Positions 17,457 to 26,532 of a stretch of DNA of 64,000 nucleotides are shown here, piece by piece. The number at the start of each line of letters is the position of its first letter. Position 1 is the first letter of the stretch. Where the stretch lies: contig CALUGI010000005.1 in assembly GCA_944320135.1 (NCBI GenBank), forward strand, positions 59,379 to 123,378, written 5' to 3'. Position numbers and translations under genes: made by a program. The notes below the pieces were generated by a model, which was given only the letters and a program-made list of their open reading frames with translations, was not told where the DNA came from and did not search any database. This stretch comes from an uncultured Phocaeicola sp. (GTDB lineage Bacteria > Bacteroidota > Bacteroidia > Bacteroidales > Bacteroidaceae).

Positions 17457-20400
17457 ATGATAAAGAACTTGTTTCTGGCAGCGCTGGCGTTCCTGTCGGT
17501 TGCGGCGGCTGAGGCAGATGTGGCGATACCTTCACGTTTCCGACATATCGGAATCTCCGAAGGGCTGCCGGACAATTACGTGAAAACGGTGTTCGGCCTG
17601 CCCGACGGGCGTTTGGGCGTGCGCACCACCGAGCTGCTCAATCTTTACGACGGAAAGAACTTCGCTTCTTTCCCTCTTTGGAAAGCGCCCGCCTGTCCGA
17701 TTGGCTTTCAGGGAGTGGTGCCGGTGCAGTATATCGACTCGTCCGGCCGGCTTTGGCTGAAGGAGCAAGGTTTGCTCCGTGTGTTCGACTTGAACACAGA
17801 GCATTTCGTCAATGCCGATACCGTCTTCGGGAAATGGGGGATGCAGGACGTGACCGACTTGTTTGTCGATTCGGAGCGGCAGATGTGGCTGGCCGATTCC
17901 CGGTTGTGCCTTTATCAGATTGACGATAAAGGGAATGTCGTCCACAAATTGTGCGACAATCCGGACTTCGTGAAGCGAAACGGTCGGGTGTTGGCTGTCG
18001 CCTCTATGAAAGACAAAAGCTGGACAGTGCATGAAAGCGGCTTGATTCGCTGTTTCGATTGCCGTTCGGGAAAGTTCGTGCGCCAGGAGGAATTCCTTTG
18101 CGGGCGTTTGCCCCAAAACAGCCCGGTAATCGTGAAAATGATTGAGAACGGCGATTTCTGGCTGGTGTGGAGCGGAGGCGGAGGATACTATTCGGATGCC
18201 GCAAAGGTGTGGACCGAACTCCCCTTTTCAGGAAAAGGCTTCGGCGAGATTGTTGCGTTCGATGTCGATATGGCGGGGAATGCGTGGATAGGCACGTCCT
18301 CACGGGGCATCTATCTGGCGGACAAATACACGTTCGAGTTGCACCAAGTGGAGCCTTTTTATGCGAATTCCGAGGGGAATGCCTATAGCAATGTCCATAG
18401 CATCTATGCCGACAAGCGCAGCGGCACCGTGTGGATCGGCTTGTTCAACCAAGGGCTGGCTTTCTATCATCCGAGTATGGACAATTTCACTTTGTATGGC
18501 AGCGACAATGTTTCCGGACACTTCCCCGACGAGAACATTCATTGCATGGTGGAAGAAACGGACAATTCCATCTTGTTCGGCACTACGAAAGGGGTTTATC
18601 GTTATCTCGTGTCAGAACGCAGAATGGAACAGCCTTATCCCGAACTCTCTACGCAGCTCTTTCGCATGGCTTACAAGGACGTGAGGGGGCGCATTTGGCT
18701 GGGAACGTTCAACGACGGGCTTTTCTGTATCGACCAAGGCCGCGTAAGCCACTATTTAGGCCGGAGCAATATCCGCGCCATGACGGAAGACTTCCGGGGA
18801 CAGCTGTGGGTAAGCCGTTTGGGTGCGTTCGGGCTGTTCGTCCCTGAGGAAGACAGCATCCGTTCTCTTGCAGCCAGATTTCCGGAAATAGCCAAATACC
18901 GGGTGGCCAATACGGTGGCTCTCGACAGCAAGGAGCGGATTGTGGTGGGAGCCGACAACGGCTTTTATGTGTATGATACGGAAGCCGACACCTTGTATGT
19001 CCCGGAGAAGGACGCTCCTCTCTCGCCGGTGCAGACGTTGGGAAGCAATAAGTTCAATTGCATATTCCTCGACAGCAGGGGATTGTTGTGGATGGGCACG
19101 CAATACGGGGTGAAGATCGTGTCGGATGACCTTCATGTGGATTACTTGGGGAGCGAAGCCGGGTTCACCAATCTGACGGTGCAGAGCATTCAGGAAGACA
19201 ACAACGGCGACGTGTGGGTGTCTACCATCAATGCGCTGTATCGCGTGACGGTGGAAAACGAAGGGAGCGGTTACCGCTATCACGTCGTGTGTCTCGACCG
19301 CAATAGAAGCCATAGCTGGAACGACCTTTTCGAGTTCTGTTCGTTGAAAACCTCAGACGGGAAACTTTGTTTCGGACGTATGGACGGCTTTTACCTTTTC
19401 TCTCCTGAGAACGTAATGCTTACTCCCAGCTCGTTGCCGCCCATGTTTACCGGATTCCGTCTGTTCAACGAGCCGGTGACGTGCGGAGAACTTTATAACG
19501 GGAGGGTGATATTTCCGCAAATCGTGGACAAAGTGCGCCATGCCGAACTGGATTATGACGAAAATTCTGTTGCTTTCGAGTTCGCGAGCCTGAATCTCGT
19601 CAATCCTGCGCAGACTTATTTCCGTTACAAGCTCGACGGGGTGGACAAGGATTGGATTGAGCTGCTTCCGGAGAAGGGGCAGGCGAGCGTGGTTTACAAC
19701 CATTTGGCTCCGGGCGAGTATGTGTTTCGTGTCATGTCGGCGGGGAATGACCACCGTTGGAGCGGGGAGTCGTCGTTCGTGCTGCTGATTCGTCCTCCGT
19801 TTTGGGCGACGGTGTGGGCAGGCTTGTTTTACCTGCTGTGCGTGGTGGCATCGGGATATTTCATTGTCCGTTACCTTCATCTTCGCAATTACCGCAAGCT
19901 GCTGCGGATGCAGGAGGAAGAAGCAGGCCGGCAGCGCGAAGAATTGAACCAGATGAAGTTCCGGTTCTTCATCAACATCAGCCATGAACTGCGCACTCCG
20001 CTGACGCTGATACTCGCTCCGCTTGAGGTGCTCCGCAAGAAGGCGGCTGATGCGGCGACCGCTTCCCAGCTTGACATCATCTACAAGAACGCGCAAGAGC
20101 TTTACCGTCTTATCAACCAATTGCTCGACTTCCGAAAGATTGAGATGAAACGCGAGAAACTCAACCTCTCGCCCGGCGACATGAAGGAGTTTTTCCAGTC
20201 CATTTACGAAGGTTTCCGGCCATACGCCGTTGACAAAAGGGTGGATTTCCGTTTGAAGATGCCTTCCGATTCTTGGTATATGAACTTCGACCACGACAAA
20301 CTGCACAAGATTGTGAACAACCTCCTGTCCAATGCCTTCAAGTTTACTCCGGAAGGCGGGAATGTCGTGCTGTCGCTGTCGCGCGAAGAACGCGGGGGCC

Positions 20401-21473
20401 GTCCGTTCGCCTGCATTTCGGTGGAAGATACGGGGACGGGAATCGCTCCCGAAGAGCTTCCGCATATTTTCGAACGTTTCTACCAGGTGCAGAACTGGGA
20501 CGAGACGAAGGTCGGGAGCGGCATCGGGCTGCACATCGTGAAAGAGTATGTGGAAATCCATCAGGGGACGGTGGCGGTGGACAGCGTGCCGGGCAAGGGA
20601 ACGGTTTTCGCTGTGCGGATTCCGGCGGACTTGAAGCTCGACGAGAAAATGCAGGAAGCCGTGCATGAGGCGGAACGGAAGAAGGAGGAAACGCTTGCAG
20701 GGAAACCGGATGGGAAGAAGACGCTGCTCGTGGTGGAAGACAACAACGATTTCCGCAACTTCCTGAAGGGGCAGTTGTCTGAATACTACAGGGTGTTCGA
20801 CGCGCCCGACGGGGAAGCGGCCGAGAAGATTGCCGTCGAGCAGAACCCCGACCTCATCGTCAGCGACGTGATGATGCCGAAAGTGGACGGCATCGAGCTT
20901 TGCCGCCGCATCAAGACGAACGTGTCCACCTCGCACATCCCGGTGATTCTTCTGACGGCGCGCACGGCCGACGACATCAAAATCAGCGGCTATCAGATGG
21001 GGGCGGACTCGTATATCTCGAAGCCGTTCAACCTCGACGTGCTCTTAGTGCGCATCAGGAAGCTCATCGAAAAGCAAAATGAGCGGAAGAAGGACTTCCA
21101 GAAGGGAGTCGACGTGAATCCGGGAAACATTACCATCACTCCGCTCGACGAACAGCTCATCAAAAAGGCGCTGGGCTGCATCGAAAGCAATATGGACAAC
21201 GCCGAATACAACGTGGAGGCGTTGAGCGCCGACATGGGCATGAGCCGGATGAACCTCTACCGCAAGCTGCAGGCGATAACGGGCCAGACGCCTACGGAGT
21301 TTATCCGCACCATCCGCCTGAAGCGGGCCGCGCAGCTGCTCGAAGGCAGCCAGCTGACGATAGCGGAAGTGGCGGACAGGGTAGGGTTCAACTCGTCAAG
21401 CTACTTCACCAAGTGCTTCAAAGAGCAGTTCGGAGTGCTGCCCACGCAGTATCAGGAAGACAGGAACAAATGA
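17457..21473 (+). CDS. Hybrid two-component system sensor/regulator (HTCS)
   Basis: 1338 residues from ATG 17457. After a signal peptide come beta-propeller Reg_prop repeats (about 25-690), a Y_Y_Y domain (about 700-775), a membrane helix (about 782-805), a HisKA domain with ISHELRTPLT (His near 843), HATPase_c, a receiver domain with the Asp in IVSDVMMPK (near 1137) and an AraC-type DNA-binding domain (about 1248-1335). In this family the periplasmic propeller binds an oligosaccharide and the single polypeptide then activates glycan-use genes. Likely targets are the flanking glycosidase and GH30 genes. All key residues look intact. Confidence 0.96.
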   Translation: MIKNLFLAALAFLSVAAAEADVAIPSRFRHIGISEGLPDNYVKTVFGLPDGRLGVRTTELLNLYDGKNFASFPLWKAPACPIGFQGVVPVQYIDSSGRLWLKEQGLLRVFDLNTEHFVNADTVFGKWGMQDVTDLFVDSERQMWLADSRLCLYQIDDKGNVVHKLCDNPDFVKRNGRVLAVASMKDKSWTVHESGLIRCFDCRSGKFVRQEEFLCGRLPQNSPVIVKMIENGDFWLVWSGGGGYYSDAAKVWTELPFSGKGFGEIVAFDVDMAGNAWIGTSSRGIYLADKYTFELHQVEPFYANSEGNAYSNVHSIYADKRSGTVWIGLFNQGLAFYHPSMDNFTLYGSDNVSGHFPDENIHCMVEETDNSILFGTTKGVYRYLVSERRMEQPYPELSTQLFRMAYKDVRGRIWLGTFNDGLFCIDQGRVSHYLGRSNIRAMTEDFRGQLWVSRLGAFGLFVPEEDSIRSLAARFPEIAKYRVANTVALDSKERIVVGADNGFYVYDTEADTLYVPEKDAPLSPVQTLGSNKFNCIFLDSRGLLWMGTQYGVKIVSDDLHVDYLGSEAGFTNLTVQSIQEDNNGDVWVSTINALYRVTVENEGSGYRYHVVCLDRNRSHSWNDLFEFCSLKTSDGKLCFGRMDGFYLFSPENVMLTPSSLPPMFTGFRLFNEPVTCGELYNGRVIFPQIVDKVRHAELDYDENSVAFEFASLNLVNPAQTYFRYKLDGVDKDWIELLPEKGQASVVYNHLAPGEYVFRVMSAGNDHRWSGESSFVLLIRPPFWATVWAGLFYLLCVVASGYFIVRYLHLRNYRKLLRMQEEEAGRQREELNQMKFRFFINISHELRTPLTLILAPLEVLRKKAADAATASQLDIIYKNAQELYRLINQLLDFRKIEMKREKLNLSPGDMKEFFQSIYEGFRPYAVDKRVDFRLKMPSDSWYMNFDHDKLHKIVNNLLSNAFKFTPEGGNVVLSLSREERGGRPFACISVEDTGTGIAPEELPHIFERFYQVQNWDETKVGSGIGLHIVKEYVEIHQGTVAVDSVPGKGTVFAVRIPADLKLDEKMQEAVHEAERKKEETLAGKPDGKKTLLVVEDNNDFRNFLKGQLSEYYRVFDAPDGEAAEKIAVEQNPDLIVSDVMMPKVDGIELCRRIKTNVSTSHIPVILLTARTADDIKISGYQMGADSYISKPFNLDVLLVRIRKLIEKQNERKKDFQKGVDVNPGNITITPLDEQLIKKALGCIESNMDNAEYNVEALSADMGMSRMNLYRKLQAITGQTPTEFIRTIRLKRAAQLLEGSQLTIAEVADRVGFNSSSYFTKCFKEQFGVLPTQYQEDRNK

Positions 21474-21480
21474 TTTGCCT

Positions 21481-22989
21481 ATGGATATATCAAAACTGAA
21501 AACGGTTGCGGCCCTGTGCGCCGCTTGTCTCGCTCCGGCGGCGGGAGCGCAAACTTACACGTGGGTGAGCAGCGCCGAAGGAAGCTGCTGGCAGGAAAGC
21601 CGGGTGAAGCTCCGGGCGGAGGCCGATGAATCGCCTCTGTTGGAAATGGACGGGACGGAAAAGGGCATCCCTTTCCGGGCGTGGGGCACTACTTTCAACG
21701 AACTTGATTGGGACGCGCTGCTGATGCTGGAGCGCGACGAGCAGGACGAAATCCTGCACAACCTCTTTTCTCCTGAAGGAGACTTGCGGTTCACGCGCGG
21801 ACGCATCTCCATGAATGCGAACGACTACGCCCGTTCGTGGTACAGCTGCGACGAGGTGCCGGGCGACTTCGAGCTGCGCTACTTCAACATCGAGCGCGAC
21901 AAGCGGGGCATCATCCCGCTGATACGCGCCGCGCAGGGGCACAATCCCGGACTTACGTTCTGGGCTTCGCCGTGGAGCCCGCCGAGCTGGATGAAAATCA
22001 ACGGCGACTATCCCGTGGTGAGCAGCCGATACAACGACATGGACCCGCGCCTCGACCGTCTGCTCTACGGCTCTCCGGAGGGAGTGGACGAGGACGAGAT
22101 GAAGTTTCTCGGCGAACGCAAGGGGCAGTTCCCGCGCAGGCTCGCCACGCAGGACTACCTCATTCAAGACCCGCGCTACCTGCAAGCGTATGCCGAGTGC
22201 TTCTGCAAGTTCATCGACGCCTACAAGGAACAGGGAATCGCCATCGACATGGTGATTTATCAGAACGAGGCTTACAGCTACACGCCCTATCCGGGGTGCG
22301 CGTGGACGGCGGAGGGGACGGTGCGCTTCAACCGAGATTATCTGGCTCCGGCACTCAAAAGGCATCATCCCGACGTGAAGCTCTATTTGGGCACGTTCAA
22401 CACGAACCGCCAAGACCACGTGGAGAAAATCCTCTCCGACGAACGCCTCCGCGCCTGCATCGACGGGCTGGCTTTCCAGTGGGAGGGGAGGGAGATACTT
22501 CCCGCCATCCGCCGCCAATATCCCGCTTATCATTATATCTGTTCGGAGAGCGAGTGCGGCAACGGGGCGATGGACTGGAAAGCGGCCGAGCACACCTTTT
22601 TCCTGATCTGCGACAACGTGGGCAACGGATGCGACGAGTGGTTCAACTGGAACTTCCTGCTTCCCAAGGGCGGAGTCAGCCCGTGGGGATGGAACCAGAA
22701 CGCCCTCATCGAGGTTGACCCCGAAAAACGCACGTTTCGCTATACGCCGGAGTATTACGCCGTGAAGCATTTTTCGCACTTCGTGGCGCCGGGCAGCGAG
22801 ATGGTGGCCTATCATCCGAAAGGCGATGACGGGGTGCAGGCCGTAGTCTGTCGCACTCCGGAGGGGAAATACGTGGCAGTAGTCGGCAATTCGGACGATA
22901 CCGGCCGGCCTCTGACACTGAAATTGGGCAAGAAATATCTGTCGGTGACGCTCGGCGCGCATTCGATGCACACGTTCGCCGAGAGGTGA
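21481..22989 (+). CDS. Glycoside hydrolase family 30 enzyme
   Basis: 502 residues from ATG 21481, seven bases after the sensor stop, with a signal peptide ending near AAGAQ. It has the GH30 barrel plus a C-terminal beta-sandwich. The acid/base Glu is E263 in YQNEAY, and the nucleophile is E356 or E358 in CSESECG. GH30 members cleave beta-glucosides, beta-1,6-glucans, beta-xylosides or glucuronoxylan. The subfamily cannot be settled here, so the substrate is left open. Predicted secreted to the periplasm or the cell surface. Confidence 0.85.
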   Translation: MDISKLKTVAALCAACLAPAAGAQTYTWVSSAEGSCWQESRVKLRAEADESPLLEMDGTEKGIPFRAWGTTFNELDWDALLMLERDEQDEILHNLFSPEGDLRFTRGRISMNANDYARSWYSCDEVPGDFELRYFNIERDKRGIIPLIRAAQGHNPGLTFWASPWSPPSWMKINGDYPVVSSRYNDMDPRLDRLLYGSPEGVDEDEMKFLGERKGQFPRRLATQDYLIQDPRYLQAYAECFCKFIDAYKEQGIAIDMVIYQNEAYSYTPYPGCAWTAEGTVRFNRDYLAPALKRHHPDVKLYLGTFNTNRQDHVEKILSDERLRACIDGLAFQWEGREILPAIRRQYPAYHYICSESECGNGAMDWKAAEHTFFLICDNVGNGCDEWFNWNFLLPKGGVSPWGWNQNALIEVDPEKRTFRYTPEYYAVKHFSHFVAPGSEMVAYHPKGDDGVQAVVCRTPEGKYVAVVGNSDDTGRPLTLKLGKKYLSVTLGAHSMHTFAER

Positions 22990-22999
22990 CCGCCCGAAC

Positions 23000-23043
23000 G
23001 CCGCCGCGTTCGTGAAGAAATGCGGCGGCATCCGGAGCAAAAA
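23000..23043. repeat. 22-base-phased intergenic repeat, two units forming a hairpin
   Basis: Units 23000-23021 (begins GCCGCCGCG, ends GAAAT) and 23022-23043 (begins GCGGCGGCA, ends CAAAAA). GCCGCCGC and GCGGCGGC can pair. It lies 11 bases after the GH30 gene and could act as a weak terminator. Confidence 0.6.
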
Positions 23044-23108
23044 CTGCCCATGTTACCATAATTCCAGATTTTGTTACGACATTTCAACGCTGTGCGGCAA
23101 TTGTGTGC

Positions 23109-23116
23109 TACCTTTG
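23109..23116 (+). promoter_or_regulatory. Bacteroidetes -7 box for the fimbrillin pair
   Basis: TACCTTTG, exact match, with a 5' leader of about 55 bases before the ATG at 23177. Confidence 0.65.
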
Positions 23117-23176
23117 TCTGCGTTGAAAAACCGTTGGAACGTTTTTTGAAACATGAACCATTTTAAACTAATCATT

Positions 23177-24238
23177 ATGAAAACAAGAAAATTTCTTTTT
23201 GCGGTCATTCCTTTTCTGATGATGGCCTGCGGAGACGACGGCGAGGGTATGCCGGGCAGCGGCGGGCAGGAACCGGACGGAGGAAGCGGAACGGAGGAAA
23301 CGGCGATTGCTTTCACTGCAAACATCCCGGCCTTCGCGCTCGGAAGGGCTACGGCCGACAACAGCTGGACGGGCCTTGCGGACAATCGCGTGGCGGTGCA
23401 GATTGACGGGACGGTGAAGGAATACGCCGTAGACGAGCAGGGCGCGATGACCGCTGCCGACCCTTTCCTCTGGGAAGGCAGGGAGAGCGTGACCGTCAGC
23501 GCGTGGTATCCGTACAGCGACGGGGTGAAGCCGGAAACAATCAGCGTGAAGTCCGACCAGAGCGTGCCTGAAAACTATGCGGCAAGCGACTGGTTGGAGG
23601 TAGTTGGTGCGGAGGTGAGGCCGTCGTACACCCGCCTTTCATTCTCTCACCGCACGGCCAAGTTGGTCTGCACTCTCACGATGGAAAACGCCAGCCCGCA
23701 GGACGCGGAACTTGTCTTCGTCGGCTTGGACGGAGTGGAGGGAGGCTCCGAAATAAAGGCCACGGCCGCAATGGAAGCCTTGCTGGTTCCGCAGACTGTA
23801 GAGGCGGGAAGCGAGTTTGTCCGGGTGTCGATACCCGACCAGAACGACCTGACTTTCTCTTATACCGCCGACAAGGACTTCGCGTTTGAGGCAGGAAAGA
23901 TATACTACCTCTCCATCAGCGTGACTGAAAGCGGCGGCGTTGATGTGGACATTGATGCGTCCGTGGCATGGGACACGCCGGACGATGAGACCATAGACGG
24001 GGAAGCTACCGGTTTGAATCCGGATGCCGATGCGTCGTGGACGGAAACTGATTCCGGCAACGGCGACATGGAAGGCTCGTCGTCCGAGCTGAATCCGGAC
24101 GGCAGTGCGTCGTGGACGGAAACCGATTCCGGCAACGGCGACATGGAAGGCTCGTCATCCGAACTGAAACCGGACGGCAATGCGCCGTCGTGGGGCGAGC
24201 CGGACGATGAGGATTTGAACGTAACGGTAGGCGAATAG
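23177..24238 (+). CDS. Fimbrillin-family lipoprotein with acidic tail repeats
   Basis: 353 residues from ATG 23177. The signal MKTRKFLFAVIPFLMMACG has the lipidated Cys at 19. The body resembles fimbrillin-like (Mfa/Fim) domains: RATADNSWTGL, a VSAWYPYSD strand and a late SISVTESGG strand. The last 80 residues are a Ser/Glu/Asp-rich tail made of two 25-residue repeats (24014-24163) plus a partial third. Probably a surface-exposed lipoprotein, either a pilus accessory subunit or an adhesin. It is followed after 47 bases by a second fimbrillin gene, likely co-transcribed. Function within the glycan region is unknown. Confidence 0.7.
   Translation: MKTRKFLFAVIPFLMMACGDDGEGMPGSGGQEPDGGSGTEETAIAFTANIPAFALGRATADNSWTGLADNRVAVQIDGTVKEYAVDEQGAMTAADPFLWEGRESVTVSAWYPYSDGVKPETISVKSDQSVPENYAASDWLEVVGAEVRPSYTRLSFSHRTAKLVCTLTMENASPQDAELVFVGLDGVEGGSEIKATAAMEALLVPQTVEAGSEFVRVSIPDQNDLTFSYTADKDFAFEAGKIYYLSISVTESGGVDVDIDASVAWDTPDDETIDGEATGLNPDADASWTETDSGNGDMEGSSSELNPDGSASWTETDSGNGDMEGSSSELKPDGNAPSWGEPDDEDLNVTVGE
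24014..24163 (+). repeat. Two tandem 75-base repeats in a coding region
   Basis: Copies 24014-24088 and 24089-24163 differ at only a few bases, and a shortened third copy begins at 24164. Each encodes 25 residues of the pattern LNPDxxASWTETDSGNGD followed by MEGSSSE. Repeat number could change by slippage or recombination without shifting the frame. Confidence 0.9.
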
Positions 24239-24285
24239 GGACGAAACAAAACAAACGATAACAATAACTTAAAAAAGATACGATT

Positions 24286-25857
24286 ATGAAAAGCAAGTAT
24301 TTGGCAGGAGTTTCATTGATTTCATTGGCTGTGTCAGCCATGTTTGCGGGATGCAGCCAGGAAGAAGTGGCTTCCGCACCTCAGCCCGACGGCAAGAATG
24401 CGTTGAGCGTGAACGTGACAACCCAGGATTTTGTGGACGAAAGCGGAAACGGAAGCCGCGCCACTACAAACGACGATGCGAACCGCACGACGGTGTTCGT
24501 TGCCAACGATGACGCGATGGGCGTATATGCCTTTTCCGCCGACGGCACGCTCTACAACAACGTGAAGTTCACCTACACCGGGGAAGGATGGACGGGCGAC
24601 GAGACCATCTATCTGTATAAAAATGCTACCTACGTAGCCTATTTCCCGTATGACGAGACTCTGACAGCGCAGAACATCGCTGACGAAGAAGCCATAAAGA
24701 CCGCATTCAGCGACGGCTTCTCTTACTCGCAATCCACCCCCGATGCCTATGAAGCTGCCGACCTGATGATGGCCGAGGCTATGCCCGAAGACGGCGTGCT
24801 GAACTTCCAGCTGCAACACCAGTTCGCTATGGTGGAAATCAACGTCCCGGTGCGCAGTTACAAGACAAGTTCCGGTTTCGAGTACAACGCTCCGTTTAAA
24901 ATGATGTGGTATGAAGACTTGAAGGCGGGCGACAACACGGTTGAACCTTTCAACGCAGGCAAGGGTTCGCTTCGCTTCATTGTCCAGCCGGGCACGATGG
25001 ACATCGTAATCGACGGTGCGGCGTTCTATGACGGCGACATCCCCGTCAATTTCGACAACGAAAAAAACCGCAATGTGACGCTGGAGGCCGGACAGTTCAA
25101 GCAGTACAACATGAAATATGACGGCGTTTCATCTGAAGTAACGACACGCGATTTGGAACCGGGCGACTACTATTACAGCGACGGCAGCATCTATCCTTAC
25201 GGGAAAGGCGACACAGAATTCAATAACCCTCCGACAGAAGGCTGCATCGGCGTGATTTTTGAAACGACTACGGGAGCTCCCGGCACGAAGTGGACGCATG
25301 GGTCGGTGTTGGCGCTGAATGATGCAGGAAATGATGCAACCGGAACGTTTAACGAATGGTGCAATTGGGGAAGCGGCAACTCAATTGCAGGAAATATTAT
25401 TGCAGCTGAAAATGTAGATGCTTTGTTAGCTTGCATGAACGGCTATGAAATGACGCAAGCGCTTACTTCAAATGGATTGAATGCGGAAGCACCGCGTAAA
25501 GCAAAGGCTTATAACGTGGCTGTTTCGGGCGATACTTCCGGATGGTACCTGCCGAGTTTTGGACAGCTGGTTGCTATAGTGGAGCATTTGGGCGGACAGG
25601 AATTGACAGAAGGCTTTAATCCGTTTGCTAACAACGCGATAACGACAGAAGCATGGAGCAAGGTAGAAACCGCACTGACGAAAATGGGCGGAAGAGCTGG
25701 GGATGGAAGCGGCGCTTACCGTTGGTGGGCGACTACAGAGAGCGATGCAAACAATTGTTACACCCTTGCTGTGAATGAACGTAAGATGCTTGGTAGCAGA
25801 CAAAAGGGCAGTGGCGCAAACGATGCCAACTATCCTCGCCCCATCCTCTCATTCTAA
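24286..25857 (+). CDS. Fimbrillin-family lipoprotein with DUF1566-like C-terminus
   Basis: 523 residues. The lipoprotein signal ends at FAGC (Cys 23). The N-terminal two thirds carry fimbrillin features (NVTTQDFVDESGNGSRAT, NATYVAYFPYDETL, LNFQLQHQFAMVEI). The last about 200 residues contain GWYLPSFGQL, YRWWATTES and a terminal NYPRPILSF, as in DUF1566/Fib_succ_major domains with a C-type-lectin-like fold. It should be a surface adhesin or pilus tip protein. Base composition turns visibly AT-richer from about 25300, which suggests a mosaic origin of the C-terminal domain. Confidence 0.72.
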   Translation: MKSKYLAGVSLISLAVSAMFAGCSQEEVASAPQPDGKNALSVNVTTQDFVDESGNGSRATTNDDANRTTVFVANDDAMGVYAFSADGTLYNNVKFTYTGEGWTGDETIYLYKNATYVAYFPYDETLTAQNIADEEAIKTAFSDGFSYSQSTPDAYEAADLMMAEAMPEDGVLNFQLQHQFAMVEINVPVRSYKTSSGFEYNAPFKMMWYEDLKAGDNTVEPFNAGKGSLRFIVQPGTMDIVIDGAAFYDGDIPVNFDNEKNRNVTLEAGQFKQYNMKYDGVSSEVTTRDLEPGDYYYSDGSIYPYGKGDTEFNNPPTEGCIGVIFETTTGAPGTKWTHGSVLALNDAGNDATGTFNEWCNWGSGNSIAGNIIAAENVDALLACMNGYEMTQALTSNGLNAEAPRKAKAYNVAVSGDTSGWYLPSFGQLVAIVEHLGGQELTEGFNPFANNAITTEAWSKVETALTKMGGRAGDGSGAYRWWATTESDANNCYTLAVNERKMLGSRQKGSGANDANYPRPILSF

Positions 25858-25911
25858 ACATTAAGTTTGGCGGCCTCTTGGCTGTTCCAGCATAAGAGTT
25901 AGTTTCCATTT

Positions 25912-25989
25912 TGTCATTCTGAGCGGAGCGAAGAATCTCGAAAACCATAACAGATATGCACGAGATTCTTCGCTCCGCTCAGAATGACA
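25912..25989. repeat. Palindromic repeat, 29-base perfect arms
   Basis: Arms 25912-25940 and 25961-25989 are exact reverse complements (start TGTCATTCTGAGCGG) around a 20-base loop. I recall near-identical arms from many bacterial genomes as a dispersed REP-like element. A transcript through it would form a very stable hairpin. Confidence 0.9.
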
Positions 25990-26059
25990 TCTTTTTTTGG
26001 CAGTCTGATTCTTGACTTGGGCAGGTTTCTTTTCCAGCTTTTCCAAGCAAGCGGGAAAA

Positions 26060-26124
26060 GCCGCGCCGTTTGAGCGCAAAAGTCTCCGCGTTTAAGCGCA
26101 AAGGCCGCGAGGTTTTTGCGCATC
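26060..26124. repeat. 22-base-phased intergenic repeat, three units
   Basis: Units of 22, 21 and 22 bases starting at 26060, 26082 and 26103. The first two share CCG-CGTTT-AGCGCAAA and the third keeps the GC/AT alternation. Confidence 0.55.
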
Positions 26125-26135
26125 TTTCATTTAGA

Positions 26136-26212
26136 TGTAGGGGCAGACCCGTGTGTCTGCCCGGATGCATTTGCACGGCGTTATCGGGCAGACACACGGG
26201 TCTGCCCCTACA
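26136..26212. repeat. Palindromic repeat, 28-base perfect arms
   Basis: Arms 26136-26163 and 26185-26212 are exact reverse complements (start TGTAGGGGCAGACCCG) around a 21-base loop. It belongs to a different sequence family from the neighbouring palindrome at 25912 but has the same size and architecture. Confidence 0.9.
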
Positions 26213-26313
26213 GGCTGATGGCATTTTAAATAAATTACCAAAGTCCCAAATATGTTTTTGCTTTTTTTGAGGAAGAACTGACGAGGGGAAAGCTCGGCTG
26301 ACGTTGCGGACCT

Positions 26314-26392
26314 GTAGGGGACGTATCGCATACGCCCGAATGCGTCGGCTTGTCCGCGCGGATGACTCCGGGCGTATGCGATACACCCCTAC
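26314..26392. repeat. Palindromic repeat, about 25-base arms
   Basis: Arms 26314-26338 and 26369-26392 (start GTAGGGGACGTATCGC) pair apart from a small difference near the outer end. The core GTATCGCATACGCCC is shared with the palindrome at 35404-35479, so the family occurs at least twice in this window. Confidence 0.88.
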
Positions 26393-26498
26393 GCGGTTTG
26401 TTTTGATTGGGCGCATCCCGTGCGCGCTTTTCCCTCCGGATGTTACGGATATTGTATCATTTGTTACCTTAGTAACGGCTTTTTCGATTCGTTTGCGG

Positions 26499-26506
26499 TA
26501 TTTTTG
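26499..26506 (+). promoter_or_regulatory. Bacteroidetes -7 box for the ECF sigma gene
   Basis: TATTTTTG, exact match, 27 bases before the ATG at 26533. Confidence 0.6.
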
Positions 26507-26532
26507 TATTCGCAATCAGAACCGAAAATATT

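Larger units (their letters stand above)
25858..26532. other. Repeat-filled intergenic spacer
   Basis: 675 bases without a credible gene. It contains three different long inverted repeats (25912-25989, 26136-26212, 26314-26392), a 22-base-phased block (26060-26124), and the promoter of the sigma factor at its right end. It separates the fimbrillin pair from the SusCD locus. Confidence 0.85.

Noticed and set aside
24014-24163. 75-base repeats as a CRISPR-like or regulatory array
   Set aside because: They are in frame within a lipoprotein gene and encode a regular acidic peptide repeat.
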